In this document: in pieces, positions 22,480-36,400 of the stretch
How the letters are laid out: the number at the start of each line of letters is the position of its first letter
How positions within the stretch are numbered: position 1 is the first letter of the stretch
NCBI RefSeq assembly: GCF_000003605.2
Contig: NW_003129878.1
Location: 144,114-191,891, forward strand
Length of the DNA stretch: 47,778 nucleotides
Reading direction: 5' to 3'
DNA from: Saccoglossus kowalevskii
Taxonomy: Eukaryota > Hemichordata > Enteropneusta > Harrimaniidae
Program-made: the position numbers and the translations under genes
The notes under the pieces: model-generated
The model's input: the letters and a program-made list of their open reading frames with translations, nothing else
The model's database searches: none
Told to the model about the DNA's origin: nothing

Positions 22480-24031
22480 TTAGTAGCTTGATTAAATCAT
22501 TCAGACACTATCAGAATATAGAGAATATTTTATTAAAACAAAACAAACAATCGTTTAACTTTTAATTCAATTCGCACCTAGCGATGTATTTTTGATGGAA
22601 GATTTACCATCAAGCAATTTGCGTCTGCGAAGTGATTGCTAGATATAGTAGTGAACGTGTCTATTAATATAAATAATAATAGAGTAAATATTCTTAACAT
22701 GAAAACGAATCTATATAATGTAAGAATAAAATGCCAATCAACAGATATTTTAAACTATAAAGACATCTGAATCTCTGTTGTCTGTTCAGCACTTGGATGC
22801 AACATGCGTTCTCCGTGATGAGTTTCGGTGGCAACAGAACGTAATTTTTCGAATGAATAAGTTTTTCTAATCGAATTATGTACACAATGTGCTTATTGCG
22901 CAGAATCCATCCCCTAGTTATAGACAGAACACAGGCCATATATCATATACAATGTCGTTGTGTTACATTCATGTGAATCAAATTACAGAAACGTGTTTTT
23001 GTCAAGATTTACCTGGAATAGAGTGCTAATAATAAATGATATGTATAACAACCATTGACTGGAGCCACGTGTTAGAATAATAGCGACACGGATTTATTTC
23101 ATCCCAAATGCGCTCGCTTTTGTTAAACATGTCTAGGTGTGTTTTACTCGATTTCAATCTACTTCTGACATCACGAATTTCACACGTATCATAACGAGTG
23201 CAACGGTACAAAGTGTAACCACGAACCCAAGAGACAGTGAGACAGTGGCAAATCACAATGAAAGACATTGTGAGACATTCTAATAAGCACGTAGTGGAGT
23301 AATGGTTCACCTCTATTGAATATTAGATATGCCAGTCAAATGACACTTAAATAAAGTATGGCTATATGTAGTCTGATATCAAAATACATCATACTATCAA
23401 AAATAACAATGAATGCATTGAAAATTACAAACGCAGAGAAAATATACCACCTTTGCCTCGTCTACAATGTCGAATATATGTGTTCACTTAAATAGTACTA
23501 GGACTTTTATACGTGACAATATTCAAAAAACGATACGAACAACAGTATTCAGGCGCTTTACATTGGGCTAACCGGGACTCGATTATCTACCTGCCACATT
23601 TGTTATGCCAATTTCATAACAATGACTAAAACAACGAAAACACATTCCGAGTCGTACACTTATGTACTTCGCTCTCCCGTTCGTAATAACTGTTATTGTT
23701 TTTTTTTAGTACATTTCATTTTGATTTCATGCTTCGTTCCCCCGGAACAAAATTCGAGCATGGTCTTTTATTGGGCCGACTGAATACATTCAAATGTATA
23801 TTATGTGTGATTTGAAGAACAAATTTTAAGTCAGACATAGCACTGTCTTGTAACCGGTAATCGGGGATAAAAGGTCTTAGATAAAAATGTCTCGGCATGT
23901 GGCCTCAGTTTTTTATTTATATCTAAGTCCTCGTACTTATTCTATACATCTTGTTACGTGTTTCTGTCGTTTCATCCAATGAATTTAATTTCCAATTTAA
24001 CACACATCAGTGACATTTACGTTGACATGAT
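22480..24031. other. Intergenic region between gene C and gene B
   Basis: AT-rich sequence with no supportable gene. The minus-strand frames of 60-94 codons have no recognisable family. Confidence 0.55.
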
Positions 24032-24105
24032 GGTGCGTTCGTAGTCCTCGTCAAAAGCATCACGCCTGGATGATGCACTTAACGAGGACCACGAAATCAC
24101 GCACC
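24032..24105. other. Long imperfect hairpin upstream of gene B
   Basis: A 74-base stem-loop. GGTGCGT pairs with ACGCACC. TCGTAGTCCTCG pairs with CGAGGACCACGA with one mismatch. GCATCA pairs with TGATGC around an 8-base loop. It ends about 250 bases before the gene B start. It could be a pre-miRNA-like hairpin, a small fold-back element or a regulatory palindrome. Confidence 0.55.
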
Positions 24106-24270
24106 TGCATTTCGTAAAGTGTTCAAGTGACAGTTGCATTGTGACGGTGACGTTTATAGTAAGCGATTACTAAAGCCTCTCACAGCGTTCATCAAATCTG
24201 TTAAATTGCACGCAGTGCCAGGCGCTACCACCGAGATGTCACACGGCTGAAAAGGACCGAATAGTTTAGT

Positions 24271-24277
24271 TATATAG
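24271..24277 (+). promoter_or_regulatory. Possible TATA box of gene B
   Basis: TATATAG lies 76 bases upstream of the first ATG of gene B. In AT-rich DNA this is weak evidence; no initiator can be proved. Confidence 0.2.
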
Positions 24278-24352
24278 CGACTTTAGTTTGTTCAAACCGT
24301 GCGGAAACCGAGTTACAATAGTGCTACTACGAAACTATGTGATAGACAGTCC

Positions 24353-24419
24353 ATGATGTCGTCTCTCGGGTGGATTTTTATCTCTATTGTGTTTAATATC
24401 ATAGTGGTGGAATCAGAAG
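24353..24419 (+). CDS. Gene B exon 1: signal peptide
   Basis: Two in-frame ATG codons (24353, 24356) open MMSSLGWIFISIVFNIIVVE, a typical leader. The donor is GTAAGT, phase 1. Intron 1 is 2.8 kb and holds a MITE (25907-26220). Confidence 0.83.
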
Positions 24420-27400
24420 GTAAGTGTACCTTGTTTGTATTCAGTGTCATTAATATTTCTAACACCATAAGTGAAAAGAAAAGGTGGCGTCAGGATGTTA
24501 TTTCTACTGCAGTTATGAGATGGCATCAAATCAATAACATAAATATATATTATTCTCCAAAAAGTAATGCTATAACATATATTCTTTTAGCGCAAAGTAA
24601 ACTAAAATGTTATTACGACTCTCTAGCAAGCTCACTGTATCTCATATATTTGATCAGAACATGATACATACTTTTACACTGAGCGTTCAGTTTATATCTG
24701 TCACATATATTCAAAGGTATGGTATATGCCGTAAATTATCAATGCTCTGTGGTTGGATAAATTAATTGTTGTTTCACAATTGCTTTTTATGAATGCAGAG
24801 TTCATTATATGAAAACAAATCTGTGTCAGTCAATGCGGTAGCCAAGCAACAGTGCACATAGCGAGTATAGAGACGGAGTTCCATAATATCAAATACGAAC
24901 ACATTTCGTTACTCACTAAAACAAAGGACCGATGTAATGTGTAATGGGTTCCAGTAATGAACTAACAAAAAACGTAACTTTAAAGTCATAGTAAATTGGA
25001 TTATGGCCACAGGAATCTAATTTCTAGTAGTTGTTACCAGAGATGTCGATAAAAGCACCATCGTTTTTTATGAATCACGCCCTAAAGTGATGTTTTATTA
25101 ATGTAATACGAAGCCTGTTTTGCAGTGTTTCGTGTCTCTATTCTCACAAACTATTCTGTACTAAAACAATGCCTCAAATGTGCTCAGGTTATAACGCCCA
25201 TCTCTGCGAAATGTTCGCCTCGCAACACTGCACGGTTTTTCGATTGATTCAGCTCGCCCACCTCAGAAGTGTTATTATGTTGTTTCCGTTCGTCACAGAT
25301 TGACATTCCCGTTAAACATGCGGTCAGTTAGTATTGCAAAAACACTGTACTGTGACAATGTGTCCTTAATATATACTACGAATTGGTAAACAGTAGAAGT
25401 ATTTTAGTTCTCCCATTTTATACAGTTACGAATTTTAATAACAGCGAAGACAAAATGATGCTGTCCAGTGCCATGGAAACGTGCGCTCATGTGGTGAAAT
25501 TGTTACTTAATATAATCGTTATTTAATTAATGCCAACATATATGTCCTACTCAGAGTGAAACAGCTGCGGTGACTTATATATTGCGATTTTAAATCACAG
25601 CACCATTTTAATATGGAGTTAATTAAAATCTGATTATACGCCACGCATGGTCGTATTTGTTGTTGTTGAACTCCTTTATGAATTGGTTACCATAGAAACA
25701 AATACACAATCGTATAGCTCACGGAAATGTATATGTGACGGTAGCGTCGATAAACTTAGCCATATATAGTCATGTCAGAGTTAACAAGCATAATACAGTA
25801 ACAAATTCAACTTTTGTGAAAATAGTTAATTTGCAATTTCACAATTATTTTGAGTTTTAAATCTAATTCTAAATAGTGTAGTGATTGGTACACCACATTT
25901 AGTAGTTTAAAGGGCGGTAGTCGTCGCGCCACGCATGCGCGAGATATATGGGTCTCATATAAAAAAATTGGCGACTTTGACAGTTGCGCAAATCAACGAG
26001 TACAAACTGAGACGTTATCAAGCTTTAATTAGATATTTTTACCGATTTTTAGGTGATTTGAAGGTATTGAAGAAGTCAATGGCGGTAATTAGTGCAAGTC
26101 GTGCTCAGGTCAAATCTCATACTTGTGATTTCCATTAGAGGAGCGCATTAGATTATGGGAAAATCTATGTATATCAACACAAATGTCGCACATGCGCAGT
26201 GCGACGACTACGTCATTTAACGAATTTAATATCACTAACCTAATTTCGCAATGACTTTACGTTTTCCTAGTAAATATTATTATATTTCGTTATATTCCAA
26301 TAGATCGATTAAAACAACGTTCTGATAGCATGTTGGATTGTACAGTTTTTTATCGTCTCCGTTTCCAAAGTTTTAAACGCGTATGGCCAACAACGCATAA
26401 TGTCCAGTTCATGTGCATTGCATTAGTGGTACAGATAAATCTCCACATAGTGGTCAGACGGTGTGACGACGGTGTTACGAAAACTACGGTCTCATCTAAA
26501 ATGACATAACTCGTTGACACTTATTACATGAGTACGTGCTAATGACATGTCAACTGACAGACATTGACAGCAGACGAGTAGTCACGAAGCTGGGAAAAAC
26601 AAACACACCCATGTACACACGAACACACTCAACATCGATAAATCAATACGTATACAATTGCGTCGTAGGACATTGAAATTGGCTAGGCTAAAGGGTCAAA
26701 TCAATTGTCATATAATAAATGACAATAATAATGACATTGATAATAAAAATGACGTCACTATGCATTACATAGTGTGATTAATTATTTACGAGGGCGTTCG
26801 ATTCGGAAAAACAAATAAGTAAACAAAAACAAAAACTAAAATATTTACAGATGTATTTTTAATTGCTGTGCCTTGAAATAGTTTCTAAATACACTTCTTG
26901 GGATTCCCAACAAATCACTGAAAATCTAAATAAATTAGGGTTGAAAATGTCATTACCGTCTGCACAATTTGACCTCATTTGATCTCTACAGCTAAGCAGC
27001 CTACTATGATTACGTCAGTTCTATTATTAGTAGTAAGATTTCGTAATCCTAGGACACGTCCCCAAATGCTGTTTTTTATATTGAATAATGATTTGTACAC
27101 ACGGGGAAAATATTATTAATTTTTAGATTGCTTTGACTGATTCACTGGTTTCTAAAACAGTGCATTCTATCTATTCACAGTATGTAGTATAACATATGCC
27201 AATATGGCGTTTACGGTACCAGAGAACTCATATACTGGTTCTGCTATCATCTCAGCAGCTGATATAACTGCCACTCATTTTCCTGAAGGCGAAGGTAATC
27301 CCCCATACTCTATAATAGTATCAGCACCTGGACCCACAACTTTATTTGATATTGATGAAACTGGTGTGGTAAGTAACCCCTATGTATAGTGTGATAGTTA

Positions 27401-30400
27401 CCGTTGTTGTTATAACAACAACAACAACAATGGAAGTTATTGACACAAGATGCACTTTGTTACAAAATACGTTAAATAATGATGTAATCTGTGCCAAGAA
27501 AAGAATACATTAACAAATCCGATAAATTCATTATTATGGGTCTCCATGGAGACGATAGTGATGGTAGGCGGCTGCCATGGTGCTGGAAAATATCAAGAAG
27601 CCAGTGAATGTTTGTGTAGATTCCATTCCTGGTTGATAATTGTAAATAAACACCGACAGCACATAAATACCTCCGTCACACTAGTATATATGCGATATTA
27701 TCTATTGGAGCGTGTTCCTATAATCTCTCTCCAGCTAAGTGTAGGGAGTACAGTTCCAAATTTCGAGACGCATGGTGGCACATACACGGTGGATATCATA
27801 TGTCATCAAATATCTGGTAACGACAGTATTGTTCAAGTTACAGTAACCGTATTGGACGTGGTTGAAAGTAAGTATGTGCGTCAAACAATAATGAATAACA
27901 ATTAATAAAATAGAATCAATTTCCAGGAATTTACACGTATCACAAAGCCATATTCATGGTCATAGAACACGCCCAGGGTTTTTTTTTCATTAATTGTTAC
28001 ACCTACAGGATGTACATTGTCATGGCCAGATGGGCCATACACTGTGGCAGAAAATACAGCAACTGGATCTGAAATAATCGCACCTTCAGAACTGTTATCA
28101 TCATTTCCAGAAGATGCAGCGACAACCGCTTACACTATATCTTCAGTTAGTCCAGGTGCAATGAACATGTTTTCCATTGATTCAGCAACAGGTGCAGTAA
28201 GTGGAAAATTTAGTATAGTTTAATTCATTTCAATTCACTTGAGGGACGATCATCATCAATCACTTACCAAATAACACAATTGAGTGTGTTTGTTGCAGAT
28301 ACTGATAGGCACATCACCCCCTGATCGCGAATTGGATGACCCAATACAAACCATTAACGTCACCTGCCACCAACTGTCAGCTAATGATAACACAAACACT
28401 GTTACTGTCATCATAATCAACGTTTTAGAAGGTAAGCATAGTGATTGTGAACCGACGATCGACACTGGAGCGAGACGATATGTTACGATAATGATAATGT
28501 AGTTGGACCACCAAATGAAGGGACCATGAAGGGACCATTTGTCATTATATTAACCACATATTATTTTTGTTATGTTATTATTTAAAATAGTATTGTGCCT
28601 GGTGACGGTTTCCTGTTATAATGTCACTATGTCAATTTAATGCGCTATCAGATTAGCCTAGACAAGAATTCCTGAAAGCCTTTGCTTTTATCAGTAACAC
28701 GTGATTCAACTATAATCATTTATAGGGTGTTCACTTCAATGGAGCAATGCTTCATATATCGTGGATGAAAACTCAAACAGCGGATACAGTGTGATAGCAG
28801 CTACTGATATAACAGATGAAGTTTTCCCAGAAGGAGCAGGAAGTCCTAAGTATAGAATCAACAGGGTTGTTCCAGGCCCAGACGAGTTATTCAGCATAGA
28901 TGCCAGTACCGGTGCTGTGAGTTTCACGTGACCGTTCGTGATTTGACGAAACAACTATGTTAAATTTGTACACGGCGTTTTTATAATCATACTTTTGAAT
29001 ATTTTTTCAACAGATTGTTATTGGTAGCCTTACTCCAAATTTTGAAGTTCATGGTCTCATCGTGCAAACGATTTTCGTAGATTGCCTGCAGCAATCTGGT
29101 CCGAATAATACCCTTGCTGTAAACGTTAACATTAGAAATATCGATGAAACGCCCACCTTTGTTAATCTGCCGACTACAATCAAAATCTCGGAGAGTATAG
29201 GTGCTTCCCAGTCAGTGTTCAAAGTATTCTACAATGATCCAGAGGGCGTTGCTGTCACCGTTGACGTCAGTACACAGACTCCAGTTACTCCGACCTTCAC
29301 AGTAGTAAATGGAAATGAAATACACTCTCCTGCTGGATTAGATTATGATTTCAGTGATCAGACGTACACGTTCACTATAAGGTACTCATCATTCTGTTTA
29401 GTCCTGCAATTTAAAATTTCAAAATAATTTTTAAAATATACATGTATGTATTTTTGTTAAAAAAAATTATATAGATTTTAAAATATTTTGTAATTACGTA
29501 ATTTAGTATATTGTTTGATACGCATATTTTTCAGTATAGATTGTAACAATTAGATTTGATTTCAGAGTTGATGATGGAACAAACACAGATACATCCACGT
29601 TGACTATCAATCTATACAATGAAATTGATGAACCACCGACCTTTCCAGCATCCGATTACACTGGTACAATAGAGGAAGAACAGTCGTATGGAACAGTTGT
29701 GACATGGACAACAAACCCTGTGGCTGATATGATTGCAAGTTACAACGAAGTCGGTGACAGTAAATTATATTATGAGATATCCGGTATGTTTTCTCTTTCA
29801 CAGTTTGTAAGTTGTACCTGTAATTCAGCTGTGAGTGGAGCATGCTATGAACACGTTTATACTATATGAATATATTTCAGGGCCATATTCGGATGACTTC
29901 AACTGTGACCGGTTAACAGGTGTTATCACAACATCGAGGACATTAGACGCCGATGACGTATCATCAACTGCGAGCTACTCTCTAACACTAACAGTAGGAG
30001 ATTCTGCCGGCCATACTGATACTACGACGTTAAGTATTACACTTACTGATATCAACGATAATAAACCAATATTTTCACCATCCTTGTATTATAAGGCAAT
30101 TGACGAGAATAGTGGGTCTGGTGAGTCACCGAAGTTTTAATCGAATAAACCGTGGTATTTAAACACCAATTATATAATTCATTTTTAATTCAAAACGAAT
30201 ATTGCGCTGTTTATTACAGGTGTCATTGCAGCTACAATGACAGTGTCCGATGAAGACGCTGGTGTATTCGGTACAGTAACCCTAACCATTACCAGTGGTG
30301 TTACTGCGAAATTTACATTGTCTGGGAATGAAATCTTAACAACAGCAGATCCATTGGACTATGAAACCACTACTAGTTACACTATGACAGTGACTGCAAC

Positions 30401-33400
30401 TGATGGGGGTGGTGAGATAAGCACAGCTACAGTTATTGTCGATGTGAGTGCAATGAATAGTTAACCAGACACATTATGAGATGTGTATATTTTAATGAGG
30501 GTAATATTTATAACACTTACCTGGGGACTAGAATTGCTTTGCTAAAAGAAAAATATTTATATACTATTTATTCTTTTATTATTGCGAAAATTATGTTACT
30601 TTACATGAATCGAAAGAGCTTAAGCTGAAATTAAAAGCCTGTTTTCATGTTTGGGAACCCAACATTTTCCCAACTTCATTGAAACGGGAATCTCACATAT
30701 ATCGCACACAGATCCTTTCATTATGCAACAGTCAGTTGTGTTACCGATATATCGTATGTCCGTATCTAAGATAATTTTAATTGACGAACCGCAGTTGTCT
30801 TACGAGCAACTGATTACATGATACAAGATTATAAGAAATATAGATATTGTTTATGATCTCTATTCCTCGATATAGGTGGTACCAGTGAATGAATTCATGC
30901 CGACTTTTGTCACATTTCCTACTTCCTCTATCACTGTCCCTGAAAACAGTGCAGTTAGATACGAAATACTAGCAGCTACGGATGTAACAGTAAGGGATAG
31001 CGATCACGGCGACGATGGCGAAATAAGTTTTTACATCAGTTCAGTCACAAGTAAGTTTTTAAGTAGAGCTTGACGACAAATTGATACAAAATATTTCGCG
31101 AAATCAATCCATACGTGCGACAGGCAATATAAATCGTTCCAAAACTGTTATCTTTGTTATTATTATTGTTCGAGCATTGCATCTAGTTTATGCTATTTAG
31201 TGAAAATCGATTATTACTATCTGTTATGTATTTTTAAAATAAATTATTAATGTTAGACTGTATTGCGTGTCATGTGTAGTTCTCCCCTCACGCACACTGG
31301 CCGCTATATTGAACAAAAGACTGAAAATCGGTTATTACTATTTATTATGTATTCTTTGAATTACGTTTATCTGCGGAATATCCATAAACGTCACATGTAA
31401 ACCATAACAGAACCCAACCAACACGTCTGAATTGTATTGTAATGACATCCACATTATGCATGTAGCTGTACCAGCGAACAATTCACTCACATTTAATTGT
31501 ACACAGTGATATATTCTCGACAATACCGTTTTATTACACATTTTCAGATGGTGGTATAAATAAATTCAGCATGGATTCATCGACTGGTAGAATATTGACA
31601 ACAAGTACATTCGACTACGAAAGTGGGACTATTTCATACACTATTACGTGTGTTGCTGCCGATCAAGGATCCCCGGGACCAAGCAGCACAACGAGAAGCT
31701 TAACAGTTCATATATCAGATGAAAACGACAACGCTCCTTATTTTGATCAGAACTATTACTCATTGACAATCACTGAGGGTGATGTAATTGGTACCGTCAT
31801 CACAACTTTCAACGTGAACGACGATGATTCTGCAGCAATCACAACAATTAGTTACCAGTTCTACTCGGGTAATGAACTTGATAAGTTTGAGATGGACGAT
31901 ACCACAAATAAACTGAAGGTTAAATCAGTGATCAACTTAGACGATGGTGATCCAGAAGAATTCAGTCTGTTACTCCACATACTAGATGGTGGCACGCCTG
32001 AGTTAACGGGAACAGCTATGATATGTATAAGTCTAACCTCATCCAATGATTATGATCCGGTGTTTAGTAGCACAAATCCAAGCACGATTTCAGTGAGTTG
32101 TAAATTTCATCTTATCAAGGCTACACCACACATTCGCGGTTTTGAATGAAAAAAAACCGCATGTCGGCCAGGCATGGTGTCAGACTTGTATTTCACATTT
32201 GCATGGGTAAAAATCTGCTGAGGTATAAAAGCGGTTCATGATATAAACTTCTCGGCCAAGGATATATCAGTTGTTTTGTTTTAAAATTTTTCTGCTTTTC
32301 AATTCGCAGATTGCTTGTCTAACTTCTTATTTTGAGTGACCCCAAACCATTGATATAATATTAATTCGGGTTACATTTGTACACGACAAAGTAAATTGGA
32401 GTAAATTGAAATGCATTTTCAAAGGCCAAGTATCAAATTTTGTATGTGAATCCCCCACACACCACCATATTCTCGAGCCACACGAACTTCCCTGATTGTA
32501 GCTGTTCAACTTTGAAATGTAGGGCGAATTATATACGACTTTATTTCTCTCTATCTATTGCATTCGTGAGGAATGTTGCGCTGGTTTATATTACACTACA
32601 TTGAACCACAGCGATCTGTTACTATAATAAGGGACTAATCGAAAATATTGCTATCATTTTAAGTAACGGATCATGACAATCGTGGTAAATGATACTTTCC
32701 AGGAATGTTCTAATGAATATTAATTTTTTCGCAATTCAGATTTCTGAGAATGCGTATATTGGTACTACTGTTGCAGAAATCAGTGTTAGTGATAACGATT
32801 ATGGCTCTGACGGAGATCTAACCTTGGTAATTCTAAGTAAGTGTTTCTAATATGTGTTTATGTGTTTATGTTGGTATTTGCAACGGTTAGGATCTGAGTG
32901 TCCAGTAACGAATAGATGTATTGAAATAAATGTATTCAGTATTTTCAAATTATAGGTGGCGACAAAGAAAACAATTTTCACTTGGATAGTTTCAGAAGAA
33001 TCCTGCAAACTAAAAAGTTGATTGAGTACGAAGATACTGGGTCACCCATCGTATTGACAATACAGGCCACCGATGGAGGTGCCACGCCACGTACTGCGAC
33101 CTCCGATATCTCAATCATTGTCACAAAAGAGAATAACTACAAACCAACTTGCACACCAACGAATTATGTAAGGTCAATATTAGAATCGGCTGCTGCCTCT
33201 GACCAAGTAAGTATTACCTCTGGCATATCTTATAATATATTACTAAGCAAGTAAGTATAAGTTCGTTAATTGCTTTGAAGTATTCTAATATATTCCGGTA
33301 TCCCCCCACTGCTATAGGTTACCCAGATTAATTGTCAAGATATGGATTTGGATACATTATCATATACTATTATAGCTGGCAATGGTGATGAGAACTTCCA

Positions 33401-36400
33401 AGTCGATGGTGATGGTCTTGTTTCTATTGTGTCGTCAGGTAATCACGGTGCTAGCTACAGTGTTCATTTAATCAAATTTAATGACAATGAATGGATTACT
33501 GATCGAAGAAGATCGTACACCATATATCATTCAATATGCGTGGCTCTTGTCATTGGCGCTCTTACCACGACACATTTCTACTATTGTAGGTGATACTATA
33601 GACTATGAATCAGGTGTAGACAAATATTCACTGACTATTGAAGTGAGTGATGGAGCCCATATGATAAACGTATACGTGACTGTGAATATCGAGGCTGTGA
33701 ACGAGGACGCCCCTGCCTTCGACGTAGCTGGATGGACAGTTGATTTATATGAAAACACTCCGCTTGGGGATGTTATTGTTTTATTGGCATCATCTGTGAC
33801 GGACACGGACACTGGAGGGCATGGTATCTCGTTATACATCATAACGTCGGGTGAGTATTGGTGTAATTCTTTGAGGAATTCTTAACTTACTTTTACTGTA
33901 AGGGATTATTAATCGTAATCTACATAACTATGCGTACTTACAATTTCCTCTAACAGGTTGCGTGACACATGCACACAACAATCGCACAAATTAGAAAATA
34001 CACAATTGAAAACAACATTCATTTCATTCACATTTTCTGAACATCATTTACCGAACTGCTGCAATCGTAACTTTATTTTGTAACATACACTATTGTTTCA
34101 GTTGACCCACCCAGTGGAAAAGATGCGTTTCAAATAGATGGTCGTTCTGGAAAAATATACCTTGCTAAATTATTAGACTATGAAGATGAGTCTTCTTATG
34201 ATATTGCTGTTGAGGTTGAAGATGGTGGTGGATTGACAGACACTGCAGTCGTTGCGATTCGAGTGCTAGACGTCAATGACAATAGTCCATCATGCTTAAA
34301 GTCTTCATTTTTAATAAACGTGGATGAACATACATGTGAGTCAAACCTTTCTAATAGTTTACTGCGATTATATTTCAATATTCATTTCTAAGCAAACTTA
34401 ATCATAAACCTTAGTATCATCAACTTAGTATCATCAACTTCCTAATTGTTCTCCTTGTCATTGTACTTATTGAAATGTACCTAAAATAGATTAAATATAT
34501 TTTTACAGACCCTTACACTGCTGTTAGCATGGCAGATCTGGGATGCACTGACGCTGACTCTGGTATGTTTGGCACTGCTGGACTCGTATATACACTTGGT
34601 AGCCAAATACCATGCTGTGACTTTGATGTAGATTCAAGTGGAATCTTTTTACGGGGTAAGTGAGAATACACTGTGCTCCGTAATTGACTTTGCGCATAAA
34701 ACTTCATTTTTATCATTACTAATACTATTTTGTATGTGTGTTGTGTTTCAGTTGACAATTTGGATTACGAGGGCAACAATATGCATTTCACCATTACTCT
34801 TAATGTGGCAGATGGAGGACTACCTCCAAGAACTATGGATGTTTTGATAAGTATTTCAGTAAACCCAGTTGACGATGGACCACCGGTGTGTGCAGGCCCG
34901 TACGTATCTTCAGTACCGGAAGACGCTTTAATTGGTACCACTATAGAAACATTTAGAGCTATAGACCCAGATTCAGATGAAACTTCAGATGGCCAAGTAC
35001 GGTATACAATAACAGGGGGAAACAACGCTGGACATTTTGCGATTGACTCATCAATAGGTATTGTACAGACAATTGCGCTACTGGATGGGAAGAAAATACA
35101 CATATATACTTTAGAAATTACTGCAACAGATGGCAATGGAGGCACATGTGTAGACACATTAGATATCACAGTAACCAGCGTAAATGGTGTAAAACCATCG
35201 TGCACCCAATACTCATATGGTCTAGATTTAGATGAAGACACACCAGTTGGTACATTATTCTCTTTAGTATGTACAGATGATGATCCAGTTGACTCTACTT
35301 TGACTTACACATTAACAAGTGGAGATGCATCGATGTTCGGTGTAAACACTAATGGCGAGGTGTTCTTGCAATCTAAATTGGATTACGATGTTGTTGGTGC
35401 AGTTCGACACTATGACATTGAAGTTACGGTTTCTGACGCTGCGGCGCACGAAGTTACTGTATCAGGCTCCATAAACGTACAACCAGTAAATGAAGGCTCT
35501 CCAACATTTACTACCCGTAAGAGAACCTTCCAAGTTTCTATAATACGAACTTATAAATACTTATTCTTTTATTATAACGAACTTTAAAGATAAAAGCCAC
35601 AGTAAAGCACATCAAATTATTTGCATGACTTGAAGGTCCAGTCTGCATGATTACATTTTATACTATATGCTGTGTACTGTTATGTTTTTCAGGTTTTTAT
35701 ACTCTAGATGTTAACGAAGATATTGCAATTGGCACCACAATCATCACAGTGTCCGCCAAAGATACAGACTCGCCGGTCACTACTGATGGTACTTTAATAT
35801 ATACATTCAGTCCTGAGTGTAAATGCCCGGAATTTCAGATGAACAGATATACTGGCGAGATAACATTGCTGTTGCCTCTTGATTACGAGATTTCTACGTC
35901 ATACCTATTACCAATAAAGGCATCCGATGGTGATAAAACAGATACGGCTAGTGTTGTTATCAATGTTGTTGACGTTAACGACAATTCACCAGTGTTTCTT
36001 CCAGTGTCGTATAGGTATTTATGTATATCCTACATACAACACATATGCGTAGATAATACATTATTATACTTCCACCATCTAAGATGATGATAATATCAGG
36101 GGGAATTTCTTCTTTCCGGGGTTCTCCACACTTGTCAGGGGGAATCTCGTCTCTCTATCGCGTCCCCTTGAGGTACGGGACCTGGAAGTCACTTATATCT
36201 TACAGTCAAATAAGACACACACAACGAAATACGATTCAACTCTCGTCTTAGTCAATCATTCGAGCACTCTATAAGACACAGCGCCTGGGTAAAAATCCCC
36301 AAGACTATTGCAAGGCTGACCCAAGACTAGCCCAAGACTCTCCAGGACTGGACTCTTAGACTGCGTCTGTCGTGCTGTACTCGCCAAGACCAACTCGAAC

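Noticed and set aside
34765-35241. 158-codon minus-strand open frame
   Set aside because: Shadow of gene B exon 19; the plus strand encodes clear cadherin repeats.
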